NCBI RefSeq assembly: GCF_047501175.1
Contig: NZ_JBEQWH010000012.1
Location: forward strand, 1 to 54,211
Source: Methanoprimaticola sp047501175
Lineage (GTDB): Archaea > Thermoplasmatota > Thermoplasmata > Methanomassiliicoccales > Methanomethylophilaceae
Length of the DNA: 54,211 bases
Reading direction: 5' to 3'
Part shown: piece by piece, positions 8,392-16,313 of the stretch
Layout: every line of letters starts with the position of its first letter
Numbering within the stretch: the first letter of the stretch is position 1
Notes under the pieces: model-generated
What the model saw: the letters and a program-made list of their open reading frames with translations, nothing else
Database searches by the model: none
Told to the model about the DNA's origin: nothing
Program-made: the position numbers and the translations under genes

Positions 8392-9570
8392 TCATCGGCG
8401 TGATAATAAGTCTCGGTCTGAGATGGCACGGACCCTACGCTCCAGGGAGGAGATGCGGGACCTCAGGAGCAGCATGATCGCATCGCGACGGTCCTCCGGG
8501 ACCGCCCCGTCCGCGGAACCGAGTATGTCCTCGACACCGTCCAGACTGGAACGGAGGGCGTCCATATCGACCCAATCGAGATCCGATACTAGCGTCAGCT
8601 GGTCGTCGAAGCTCTTCCTGAACGGCTTGCATCTGTCGGACGAGGCATATTGGATGTCATCGACGATCTTGTCGAAACCCAGACTGGCCCCCGTATCGAA
8701 TATCGGCGATGCCCCCTTCCACTCCAAGGTGTCCGGGTCACGTATGATGCCGAAGTTGTTGGTGTGACGGTCGACGTTGACCATGAGATAGTCCAGCACC
8801 AGCATCATGTCCACATCGTGGGTGATGTCGATCCCGTGTTCCCTGCAACACCCGACATAATGGTCCAGAGAGGTCGTGTTATTCGACCGGGGGGTCGATA
8901 CCATGACATTGTATGCCGAGACGAACTCCGAACCTCCGTCTATGAAATCATCGCATGCGGAGCAGAGGAGCCTTCCGTCCGATATGAGATCGTAATCCAC
9001 GTGCGGAATCCCCAACGCCTCCGAGATATGGGCCGCTATCACCTCGTTGAAAGGCTCCTGGTTGATGGGCGGTGTGCCGGATTTCAGAAGTCTGCGCTTG
9101 CTGCCGATTATCTTCCACTTCTTCCTCAGATTACCCTCGGTGGTGCTGTCCGGGGATGAGAGGTCCAACCCCCTCTCTGGAACATCCCGTCCGAACAACA
9201 GGTCCCCCATGTCCTCAGAGAAATCGTTCTCTAGGAAATTCACCGAAGACCAGCTGAGATCCGCATTGTGCTGACGGATCCAGTAATGATCGGACAGACA
9301 GAGGCCATTGGATTCCATCAGGAGTCTGAAAGGCGCCCCGATGCCCAGATACTCACACAGATCGCGTATCCCAGTACGACTCACGGGGATCGACCTGCCG
9401 GACCACCAGTCCTTCAAGGATTTGGAATCCGGATGCCCGCCCCTGACCGTTCTGACAGGCATGTGGTCCAGCCGGGAGACCGACACGACCGAGCTGATGA
9501 GGCCGGTGTCCAAGTCCATATCCAGTTCAGACACCAGCAGGTCCTTGTGCATCAGATCGTAATGTGCCAT
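8392..9570 (-). CDS. HipA-like serine/threonine kinase
   Basis: 392-aa protein with a HipA-type kinase core. The catalytic loop NVDRHTNNFGII (Asp267, His269, Asn272) and the metal-binding DTG (Asp292 in PIFDTGASLG) are intact. A basic ATP-binding strand (GSKRRLLKSG, residues 156-165) and a helix with Glu176 precede them. In the HipA family the kinase phosphorylates a translation factor or tRNA synthetase; the target here is unknown. No HipB-like HTH antitoxin is adjacent; the neighbour is a CBS/ParB-like protein. The start at 9570 is the first ATG of the frame, in an AT-rich promoter-like region (9600-9650) with repeated tatcat/tatatg motifs. A solitary HipA-like regulator rather than a classical TA toxin is possible. 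Confidence 0.8.
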   Translation of the reverse strand: MAHYDLMHKDLLVSELDMDLDTGLISSVVSVSRLDHMPVRTVRGGHPDSKSLKDWWSGRSIPVSRTGIRDLCEYLGIGAPFRLLMESNGLCLSDHYWIRQHNADLSWSSVNFLENDFSEDMGDLLFGRDVPERGLDLSSPDSTTEGNLRKKWKIIGSKRRLLKSGTPPINQEPFNEVIAAHISEALGIPHVDYDLISDGRLLCSACDDFIDGGSEFVSAYNVMVSTPRSNNTTSLDHYVGCCREHGIDITHDVDMMLVLDYLMVNVDRHTNNFGIIRDPDTLEWKGASPIFDTGASLGFDKIVDDIQYASSDRCKPFRKSFDDQLTLVSDLDWVDMDALRSSLDGVEDILGSADGAVPEDRRDAIMLLLRSRISSLERRVRAISDRDLLSRR

Positions 9571-9737
9571 GTGGATTCCGTCCGAACTGTCCCTGATAGC
9601 TGTTCAGCATTGTCATATAACTATCATATTCTATAAAGATGTCTAGCACGGGGACTTAACCAGACTGAGTATGGATGGGTTCCTGCGAACTCTTTAATTG
9701 GTTGCTCAATCTACCGCCCTCCCAGAGGAATATAAAC

Positions 9738-10562
9738 ATGGCAGGAACAGTCATGACTGCGGAGAGCATCGAGGAAGAGACCAGGCTCCACGATGCGCTC
9801 GACAAGATCAAGCACATCATCATCGTTATGAGCGGGAAAGGCGGAGTGGGAAAGTCCACCGTATCGTCCAATCTCGCCACCGAGCTGTCCAACAGGGGGT
9901 ACCAGACGGGGATCATGGACGTGGACATCACCGGGCCCAACATCCCCAAGATGTTCGGTGTCGAGGACGAGAAGCTCCATGTGCTCGACGAGAGGCTGAT
10001 CCCCGTCACGGTACCGCCTTCCCTGAAACTCATGTCCATGGCATTCCTGCTTCCCGACAAGGACTCCCCCGTCATGTGGAGGGGCCCCGTCAAGATGGGC
10101 GCCATAAAGCAGTTCATCGAGGATGTCAACTGGGGAGAGCTCGACTATCTCGTCATAGACATGCCCCCCGGGACCGGCGATGAGGCGCTGTCCATCGTCC
10201 AGCTCATGCCCAAGGCCGACGGGATGGTTATCGTCACCACCCCGCAGGACGTCGCACTGCTTGACAGCAGGAAGTCCCTGAGGTTCGGTGCCGAGACGAG
10301 GATCCCGATCATCGGCATAGTCGAGAACATGAGCGGGTTCGTCTGCCCCCACTGCGGGGAGATCACGGACATCTTCAAGTCCGGCGGCGGGGAGAAGGCT
10401 GCGGCCGAGCTCAACGTCCAGTTCCTTGGCAAGGTGCCCATAGAGCCTGGAGTGGTGGAGTGCGGCGACAGCGGAATGCCCGTGGTCCTGAAGTATCCCG
10501 ACTCCGCGTCCGCGAAGGCGTTCAAGGGGATCGTCGACAGGATCGTCAAGACGGTAGAATGA
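9738..10562 (+). CDS. Mrp/NBP35-family iron-sulfur carrier ATPase
   Basis: 274-aa P-loop ATPase of the Mrp/ApbC/NBP35 family, a cytosolic carrier that helps load Fe-S clusters onto client proteins. A deviant Walker A is present, GKGGVGKS at residues 33-40, with DVDITGPNIPKMFG, a PPGTGDEALS switch, and a CxxC (CPHC) in the C-terminal third that binds the bridging cluster. ATG 9738 is chosen over upstream in-frame codons because it is preceded by agagga; a second ATG at 9753 is possible. It overlaps the next gene as ATGA. Confidence 0.93.
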   Translation: MAGTVMTAESIEEETRLHDALDKIKHIIIVMSGKGGVGKSTVSSNLATELSNRGYQTGIMDVDITGPNIPKMFGVEDEKLHVLDERLIPVTVPPSLKLMSMAFLLPDKDSPVMWRGPVKMGAIKQFIEDVNWGELDYLVIDMPPGTGDEALSIVQLMPKADGMVIVTTPQDVALLDSRKSLRFGAETRIPIIGIVENMSGFVCPHCGEITDIFKSGGGEKAAAELNVQFLGKVPIEPGVVECGDSGMPVVLKYPDSASAKAFKGIVDRIVKTVE

Positions 10563-10912
10563 GGATAATCGCAGTTTCCGAAGGGGAGTCGCTGGACTCG
10601 TACGTCGCAGACGACTTCGGCCACGCCCCGTTCTTCCTGCTGGTGGACTCCGAGACCCTGGACTACAGCGTCATCGTGAACGAGTTCATGGACTCGGAGT
10701 CCGGAGCGGGGATGGCCGTGGCGAGGGCCATATCCGGACTGGGTGGTGTCGATGCGGTGCTGACCGGAGGGATCGGTATGCACGGCATAGAGATCCTCAG
10801 GAAGGCCGGCATCGACGTGTCCTCCGACGAGGAGGGCACCGTCGAGGAAGCGATAAGGGACTACATCCGTCGCGTGGAGAGACGGAAGAAGTTCGAGAGC
10901 ATGGCTGGATGA
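10559..10912 (+). CDS. NifX/NafY-family iron-molybdenum-cofactor-like protein
   Basis: 117-aa protein of the dinitrogenase iron-molybdenum cofactor family (PF02579). It has the characteristic D-DFGHAPFFLLVD motif near residues 17-29 (the family fold starts S.g..LDS.v...FG.a..F.i.d) and the GGIGMHGIEILRKAGIDV segment. In methanogens these small proteins are commonly found beside Mrp ATPases and are thought to handle Fe-S or metal clusters. The ATG shares ATGA with the upstream stop, implying coupling and a joint task. Confidence 0.88.
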   Translation: MRIIAVSEGESLDSYVADDFGHAPFFLLVDSETLDYSVIVNEFMDSESGAGMAVARAISGLGGVDAVLTGGIGMHGIEILRKAGIDVSSDEEGTVEEAIRDYIRRVERRKKFESMAG

Positions 10913-10964
10913 AGAAGGCAGTTCGCTACCCTCATCATCCAACATAAAACCCATAAGGGCCGGC

Positions 10965-11591
10965 TCACACGCCGGTCCTGTCCCCCCATATGATCTTGTG
11001 AAGCTGAGGCAGTACGCGCACATCGATGCCCTCGGACAGGACGCGATCCGCCAGCCATCCCAGCCTCCCGGTCCCGCCGACCGGCCCGAATATCACGTTC
11101 GTCCCCGGGCGGTGCGCCTTGACGAAGTCCACCGCGTAGTCCAGGTCCTCCTCGGTCTCGATGACGAACTTCAGCTGGTCCTTCCCCGAGAGGAGATCCA
11201 GGTTCCCGACGAGCATGCGGTCGGTCATGCCCGACGCGGGACACTTCCAGTCCATGCTTATGAGGACCAGGTCGTCCCGGGGGACGGCGGAGAGGTCCAC
11301 CGACCCGTTGGTCTCCAGGTCGACTTGCCTCCCCATCGAGACCAGCCTCCCGATCAGCTCCGGCGCGTCCGGCTGCATCATTGGCTCCCCTCCCGTGAGG
11401 CACACGCGGGGGCAGTCCCCGACCCTCTCAACTATCTCGTCCAGGGTCATGTCCGTTCCTCCCTCGAACGAGTAGCCGGTGTCGCACCACCTGCACCTGA
11501 GGTTGCATCCTACCGCGCGGACGAACACGGTCGGGAGCCCCATCTGGAGCCCCTCGCCCTGGATGGACCGGAATATCTCGCAGATCCTCAT
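10965..11591 (-). CDS. queE: 7-carboxy-7-deazaguanine synthase (radical SAM)
   Basis: 208-aa radical SAM enzyme that converts 6-carboxy-tetrahydropterin to 7-carboxy-7-deazaguanine on the way to preQ0 and archaeosine of tRNA. It begins IFRSIQGEGLQMGLPTVFVR, followed by the CNLRCRWCD cluster motif (CxxxCxxC, slightly offset), the QueE hallmark. CLTGGEP supplies the SAM-binding Gly-rich element. The start overlaps the queC stop by 4 nt (ATGA). Confidence 0.96.
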   Translation of the reverse strand: MRICEIFRSIQGEGLQMGLPTVFVRAVGCNLRCRWCDTGYSFEGGTDMTLDEIVERVGDCPRVCLTGGEPMMQPDAPELIGRLVSMGRQVDLETNGSVDLSAVPRDDLVLISMDWKCPASGMTDRMLVGNLDLLSGKDQLKFVIETEEDLDYAVDFVKAHRPGTNVIFGPVGGTGRLGWLADRVLSEGIDVRVLPQLHKIIWGDRTGV

Positions 11592-12274
11592 TGCAGGTTC
11601 TCACCGTGCTCGTATTCGATCTCGTCCCTGTACCCCGCCTCCCTGAAGCCCTCGAGCCTCAGGCGGCACGAGTCGCAGTGGCCGCATGCCTTGTCCCCGC
11701 CGTTGTAGCAGGACCACGAGAGCTCCAGGGGCGCCCCTAGCCTCTTCCCGCGCCTGACGATGTCGGCCTTGGAATCGTGGAGTATCGGGGTCACGATCCT
11801 GATCGGATTGCCCTCGACCCCTGCCTTGGTGCCCTTCCCGAGCATGTTCTGGAATGCCTCGAAGAACTCCGGGCGGCAGTCCGGGTATCCGGAGTAGTCG
11901 ACGACGTTGGCGCCTATGTATATCCTGTCCGCGTCGATCGACTCGCAGAGTCCGGCGGCGATGCTCAGGAACACTATGTTCCGGGCGGGGACGTACGTCA
12001 CGGGGATGGTCTCGCTGAGGTCCCCCTCGCGGTCCATCGGGACGTCGATGTCGTCCCTGGTGAGGGCCGAACGGAACGATGACAGGTTGAGGTCGATGAC
12101 CACGTGGTCCACGCCGTAGTGCCTGCACACGTTCTCGGCGGAGACGAGCTCCCTGGTGTGCCTCTGGCCGTACCTGAAGCTGATGGCCGTTACCTCGCAT
12201 CCGTCGGCGATCGCCTGTGCGAGTGACGTGGTGGAGTCCAAACCTCCAGAGAGTAGGACGACCGCCTTGGGCAT
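11588..12274 (-). CDS. queC: 7-cyano-7-deazaguanine synthase
   Basis: 228-aa ATP-dependent enzyme that turns 7-carboxy-7-deazaguanine into preQ0. The N-terminal PP-loop SGGLDST and the C-terminal zinc site (SWSCYNGGDKACGHCDSC) are complete. The start is 1 nt from the queD stop. It forms an operon with queD upstream and queE downstream. Confidence 0.96.
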   Translation of the reverse strand: MPKAVVLLSGGLDSTTSLAQAIADGCEVTAISFRYGQRHTRELVSAENVCRHYGVDHVVIDLNLSSFRSALTRDDIDVPMDREGDLSETIPVTYVPARNIVFLSIAAGLCESIDADRIYIGANVVDYSGYPDCRPEFFEAFQNMLGKGTKAGVEGNPIRIVTPILHDSKADIVRRGKRLGAPLELSWSCYNGGDKACGHCDSCRLRLEGFREAGYRDEIEYEHGENLQ

Positions 12275-12748
12275 TCAGAGCACCTCCGTGTACCATGCGG
12301 TCTGCCCGCGCTCCTCGTCCAGTCCCACCGAGACCGAGCGCACGTTGGACGGGAACCTGATGTCGTCGACCATCCTCCTGGTCATCATGCGGGCCATCTC
12401 CTCCGCGGTGGTCGTGGGGATGGGCAGCAGGGTGACGTCCTCCCTCGGGAACAGGTACCTCTTCCCGCAGGAGACCGCCTCCACGGACTCGGGGGTGACC
12501 GTCACGCTGACATCCTCGGACTCCGTAGGGATCAGCGTCCTGTGGTCGAACTCCTCGATGATCGCCTTCAGCTCCTTCTTGAGTATGACGAAGTCCATGA
12601 TCATGCCCTCGGCCCCTATCTCGCCCTCCAGCCTGAGCCTCACGATGTAAGAGTGGCCGTGGAGCCTGGAGCACTTCTCGTGCCTCGGTATGAAATGGCA
12701 TGCCGAAAACCTGATCCCCGAATATCCTCCGTCTATCTCCAATATCAC
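12275..12748 (-). CDS. queD: 6-carboxytetrahydropterin synthase (QueD/PTPS family)
   Basis: 157-aa PTPS-fold enzyme, first committed step of preQ0 synthesis from 7,8-dihydroneopterin triphosphate. Zinc ligands are visible in FSACHF and CSRLHGHSY; the catalytic Cys lies in the HEKCSRLHGH stretch, and the catalytic Glu/His region is DHRTL. It carries an unusual insert between HRTLIPTESED and the C-terminal TTAEEMARM helix, similar to archaeal QueD proteins. The ATG overlaps the mtxX stop as ATGA. Confidence 0.93.
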   Translation of the reverse strand: MILEIDGGYSGIRFSACHFIPRHEKCSRLHGHSYIVRLRLEGEIGAEGMIMDFVILKKELKAIIEEFDHRTLIPTESEDVSVTVTPESVEAVSCGKRYLFPREDVTLLPIPTTTAEEMARMMTRRMVDDIRFPSNVRSVSVGLDEERGQTAWYTEVL

Positions 12749-13494
12749 TGTGAACCCTCCGTTAGTCTTCTGGCCAGGGCGATGGAGTCCCTGTAATCGG
12801 TTTTTGCCCTCGACGTGTCGACGAACACCCTGTCCGAGTTGACGACGGGCGCGCCCAGGGCCTGGGCCCCTCCCACGAAGTGGAGGGTCCTGAACATTAT
12901 GTTACCCGTGATGCCCTCGGGAGCGATTATCACCCCCGCCTCGTGGATCGCGTCCTCCACGAGGATCTGGCAGTTGTAAGCGTCGTACCCCGCCTGGTTC
13001 AGCTTCGCTGTGACGGCCTCGGCGCTGTCTATGGAACGGTCCACCGCGGCGCACCTGCCGCGGTCCTCGGCCCTCCCGCCCGACATGACCGCTATGCGGG
13101 AGTCCATCCCGATGGTCCGGGCCAGGTCGGCGGCGCGGCGCGCGATGTCGACCCTCTGGTCGTTGGTCCACCCCTCGTCTATCCCGACGGGGGCGAGCAT
13201 GAGGAGCCTCCCTCCCCTCGGCTCCAGCAGGACCACGCGCTCGAGCCTCCTGAGCTTCATGCCTCTCTTGAGTATCGGTAGCAGGACGTCGGAGGGCATG
13301 TCCCCGCGCACGGCGGCATCGATCCTCCCCGACACCAGGTCGGAGACCATGGCCTCGGGGTCGTCATATATGGTGACGTTCGCCCCGGACCCCTCGGCGC
13401 TCGCCTCGACGAAGCCCCTGTCGGTCCCCCTCCCTATCCCTATGCGGACGTTCGGCAGCGGCCCTGCGAGGAGCTCTCCCGAACTCCCGATCAT
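12745..13494 (-). CDS. mtxX: Methanogenesis marker protein 4 (MtxX)
   Basis: 249-aa protein of the methanogen-specific MtxX/marker 4 family, related in fold to phosphotransacetylase/PlsX. Matching segments are RIGIGRGTDRGFVEA, DAAVRGDMPSDVL, LMLAPVGIDEGWT, MSGGRAEDRGR, APEGITGNIMFRTL and NSDRVFVDTSR. Its biochemical role is not firmly established; an annotation as a methyltransferase subunit exists in methanogen genomes. Placement inside the archaeosine operon is notable. It shares its first base with the upstream stop. Confidence 0.93.
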   Translation of the reverse strand: MIGSSGELLAGPLPNVRIGIGRGTDRGFVEASAEGSGANVTIYDDPEAMVSDLVSGRIDAAVRGDMPSDVLLPILKRGMKLRRLERVVLLEPRGGRLLMLAPVGIDEGWTNDQRVDIARRAADLARTIGMDSRIAVMSGGRAEDRGRCAAVDRSIDSAEAVTAKLNQAGYDAYNCQILVEDAIHEAGVIIAPEGITGNIMFRTLHFVGGAQALGAPVVNSDRVFVDTSRAKTDYRDSIALARRLTEGSQ

Positions 13495-14117
13495 CAGAGA
13501 CCACCTTTGTTCGAGTGTCCGACGGATACGATCGCGCTACCGGGAAGCTTGTCCTTGCGCTCGGACTCCCCGGCGATCCTGCCGAACACGAGCTGCGCCA
13601 CGAGCCTGTACCCCTCGGGTATGCCGAACTCCTCGCGCACCGCATCGTCCACGATCGGGTTGTAGTGCTGTATGTTCGCTCCGAGACCGATGTCGTACAT
13701 CGCGGTCCAGACGGCGAACTGCATCATGGCGTTCCCGTGCTCGGCCCAGACGGGGAATGCGTCCGCATAGCTGGGATACTGCTCGGCCAGCGATGCTGCG
13801 GAACTGTCTATCTCGTAGAACAGGATGGTCCCGGCCGCCTTCGCGAAGTTGCGGAGCTTTATCTCGGTCTTGCGGAACCTCTGCTCGTCCCCCACCTTCC
13901 TGCGGAGGATGTCCTCCACGATGGCCCAGAACCTCCTGTGGTCCTCTCCAGCGAGGACGACCATCCTGACGGACTGCGCGTTGAACGACGAAGGGACGTT
14001 GGGAGACATGGTCTCCAGCATGCGGATCACGTCGTCCATCGTCACGCCTGCGCTCGCGATGTCATCGTCGAGCATGTACGCCGAATACCTGGCGGAAACA
14101 GCTTCCTGGTACTCCAT
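13494..14117 (-). CDS. Nitroreductase-family flavoprotein
   Basis: 207-aa FMN-dependent nitroreductase-fold protein resembling the Frm2/NfnB subgroup: N-terminal ARYSAYMLDD, MSPNVPSSFNAQSVRMVVL (SFNAQ motif), EHGNAMMQFAVWTAMYDIGLGANIQHYNP and a C-terminal QLVFGRI strand. The physiological substrate cannot be read from the sequence. It is first gene of the five-gene minus-strand operon that continues through mtxX, queD, queC and queE with 1-4 nt overlaps. Confidence 0.9.
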   Translation of the reverse strand: MEYQEAVSARYSAYMLDDDIASAGVTMDDVIRMLETMSPNVPSSFNAQSVRMVVLAGEDHRRFWAIVEDILRRKVGDEQRFRKTEIKLRNFAKAAGTILFYEIDSSAASLAEQYPSYADAFPVWAEHGNAMMQFAVWTAMYDIGLGANIQHYNPIVDDAVREEFGIPEGYRLVAQLVFGRIAGESERKDKLPGSAIVSVGHSNKGGL

Positions 14118-14283
14118 GCGGATGCTAATGCCGACGGCCTATAAACCCTTGCGTCGGACACCTTCGCCCGAGAATCGATTTTTACGGATCCCGTCCGGGA
14201 TGCGTGTCCCGGATGCCGTTCGGCGGTGTCACATTCATTAGCCCGTACTGCCATGGTCTCTCCGACGACAAGGAGTGTTCGTG

Positions 14284-14616
14284 ATGGTGAGAGGAATCGG
14301 AATCATTGTCAGACCGGGTGAGCCGCCCTACGTCTCTTGGATCGTGGCGGGGACACTTGTCCTGATCACAGGGATCCTGGGGATCTGGGCAGACATCCTG
14401 CTGTTGGAAGCCGCCAGTGTTGTCATGGGAGGCTCCGTCATATTCCTGAACGCATGTACCAATTACAGGGTCCATAAGGATTTGAAGGACGTTCGTTGCG
14501 AGAAGGAGATGTCCATATCGTACGAATGTTCAGATGACGGGAAGTACTTCTACTTCATCTCGAACCCGGACCATGCTCCGAACAGATCGAACGACCGTGA
14601 CGGTCCCAGAACTTGA
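14284..14616 (+). CDS. Small membrane protein, unknown
   Basis: 110-aa protein with two hydrophobic segments near residues 17-35 and 38-57 and a polar, charged C-terminal half ending in SNDRDGPRT. ATG 14284 lies 8 nt after AAGGAG and is preferred to GTG at 14275. No family is recognised. It stands alone between the divergent nitroreductase operon and a second small membrane protein, possibly chromosome-specific. Confidence 0.6.
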   Translation: MVRGIGIIVRPGEPPYVSWIVAGTLVLITGILGIWADILLLEAASVVMGGSVIFLNACTNYRVHKDLKDVRCEKEMSISYECSDDGKYFYFISNPDHAPNRSNDRDGPRT

Positions 14617-14660
14617 TTGACGACTGTCACCATCAGGTTCTAGGAATCATCTGCAGACAT

Positions 14661-14712
14661 GGGGGATACCCCCCAGTTTCCCCTTTTGACAAGGCGTCTC
14701 ATCCTAGAGACG
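14661..14712 (+). terminator. Two hairpins between small membrane genes
   Basis: GGGGG-ATA-CCCCC (14661-14673) followed by a T-rich tract (tttccccttttg), then CGTCTC-ATCCTA-GAGACG (14695-14712). The first with its pyrimidine tail fits a terminator for the gene ending at 14616; the second may be part of the same end or belong to the next leader. Confidence 0.5.
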
Positions 14713-14764
14713 TCTGCACAGGCCATAACCATCGTGAGTCATCGATCGTCCGAATGGACCCGGC

Positions 14765-15088
14765 ATGATTCATCTTATCTATCAGCAGAGCATAGTCCGG
14801 GACATGGAAAAGGGACAGGTGTATCTCCTGATGTCCGTCGCCGGCATCGCGATGATGGTGTCGGGGTTCATCTGCTATGTGGCGCTCATCGAGGTGGGGT
14901 TCGAGGTGCTCTTCATACTCGGACTCGTTCTGCTCCTCTTCGCATACTATGCGACCAACAGGATGAACAAGAGCCTCAACGCGGAGCTGCAGGAGATTCT
15001 GGACCATGAGGCGGCGAACGGATACATCCACTACATGGACGGGGAGTCCGCGGAGAACCCCGCGACGGTGACGTACCTGACCAAGTGA
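14765..15088 (+). CDS. Small membrane protein, unknown
   Basis: 107-aa protein with two predicted transmembrane helices (VYLLMSVAGIAMMVSGFICYVALI and the following GFEVLFILGLVLLLFAYYAT) and an acidic cytosolic or external tail. The start is uncertain: ATG 14765 or ATG 14804 (starting MEKGQV), and neither has a clear ribosome site. It ends 4 nt before the HD-domain gene, so the two are probably cotranscribed. No function is recognised. Confidence 0.55.
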   Translation: MIHLIYQQSIVRDMEKGQVYLLMSVAGIAMMVSGFICYVALIEVGFEVLFILGLVLLLFAYYATNRMNKSLNAELQEILDHEAANGYIHYMDGESAENPATVTYLTK

Positions 15089-15092
15089 TACG

Positions 15093-16235
15093 ATGACGGC
15101 TCTGAACGCGGAGATCCTGTACCTCATGTTCAATTCCGCGAACATGAACCGGTGGAACGACCACATGAGACCCGTCGACCTGACGGAACTGGACAAGCAG
15201 GCCCACAAGGCCGCCATCGCATGGGTCCTGGGGAAGTTCGAGGAGTCCGCGGGGAACGGGATCGACTGGAGGGTGGTCATCGAGCACACGCTGTTCTCGT
15301 TCATCCAGAGGACCGTCATGACCGACCTGAAGCCGCAGGTCTTCCACAGGATAGTCGCGGAGCGCAGAGGGCCGGTGAACGAGTTCGTGATATCAGAGTT
15401 CGAGAGGCTCGTCCCGAACTCCGACCCGGACCTGAAGGCCAGACTGACGGAGTACCTCTACTCGGAGAAGGACAGCCTGGAGGACCGCGTCATACGTGCG
15501 GCCCACTACCTGGCAACGAGATGGGAGTTCCAGCTGATCTACGATTCCAACCGGTCGCTGTACGGCATAGACCAGACCCGCGAGGAGATAGACGAGCAGA
15601 TCGGCCAGCACCTAGACCTGGTCGGAGTGAGGGCGATAAACGATGCGGGGGACACCTTCGACTTCATAGACCTCATCGGCCAGCTGAGGTTCCAGCAGCG
15701 CTGGGCGAGGACCCCGCGCATACCGAAGACCACCGTCCTGGGACATTCCCTGATGGTCGCCAACATGATGTACCTCCACGACCTCGACCACGGCGCGTCC
15801 GACAGGCAGGTCTACAACGACTTCTACACGGGACTGTTCCACGACCTCCCGGAGGTCCTGACCAAGGACGTGATATCCCCGATCAAGACCAGCGTCAACG
15901 GCCTTGCGGCGATATTGGAGGATTACGAGCGCGACCTCGTCGAATCCAGGATAATGCCGCTGATCGACGGCGAGTGGCACGACGAGTTCAGGTTCATGGT
16001 GTTCGACCCGTTCTCCAGCACCGATCATCCGGAGTTCGGGGCGAGGAACGGCGGCGACCTGAAGGCGTGCGACCTCATGGCGGCGTACATGGAGGCCCAC
16101 ATATCCAGATGCTACGGGATCACGTCCAACACCCTCCTCGAGGGGGAGAAGGACCTTCGCGACAAGCTCATGGACCGCGGCAGGGGCATAGGCGCCAAGC
16201 AGCTGATCGACGGGCTGGACCACATGAGGATCTGA
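15093..16235 (+). CDS. HD-domain phosphohydrolase
   Basis: 380-aa protein with an HD metal-dependent hydrolase core in its second half: GHSLMVANMMYL (first His), GLFHDLPEVLTKDVISPIK (HD dyad) and the later C-D-LMAAYMEAHIS helix with the final Asp. The first 180 residues contain a second H-D-like element, KQAHKAAIAWVL, and probably form a related or regulatory helical domain. The family includes YfbR-type 5'-nucleotidases and dNTP triphosphohydrolases; substrate unknown. It follows the small membrane gene by 4 nt and converges on serS. Confidence 0.82.
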   Translation: MTALNAEILYLMFNSANMNRWNDHMRPVDLTELDKQAHKAAIAWVLGKFEESAGNGIDWRVVIEHTLFSFIQRTVMTDLKPQVFHRIVAERRGPVNEFVISEFERLVPNSDPDLKARLTEYLYSEKDSLEDRVIRAAHYLATRWEFQLIYDSNRSLYGIDQTREEIDEQIGQHLDLVGVRAINDAGDTFDFIDLIGQLRFQQRWARTPRIPKTTVLGHSLMVANMMYLHDLDHGASDRQVYNDFYTGLFHDLPEVLTKDVISPIKTSVNGLAAILEDYERDLVESRIMPLIDGEWHDEFRFMVFDPFSSTDHPEFGARNGGDLKACDLMAAYMEAHISRCYGITSNTLLEGEKDLRDKLMDRGRGIGAKQLIDGLDHMRI

Positions 16236-16272
16236 TCCGACCGCTGCGGCCGCCGGGGGAATGTGTGAGAAG

Positions 16273-16286
16273 GGGCCCGAGGGCCC
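16273..16286. terminator. Hairpin between convergent HD gene and serS
   Basis: GGGCCC-GA-GGGCCC, a short self-complementary hairpin midway between the stop at 16235 and the serS stop at 16314, suited to act on both transcripts. Confidence 0.45.
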
Positions 16287-16313
16287 GGAAGAAGTTTCGT
16301 GACTTGCCAGGCA

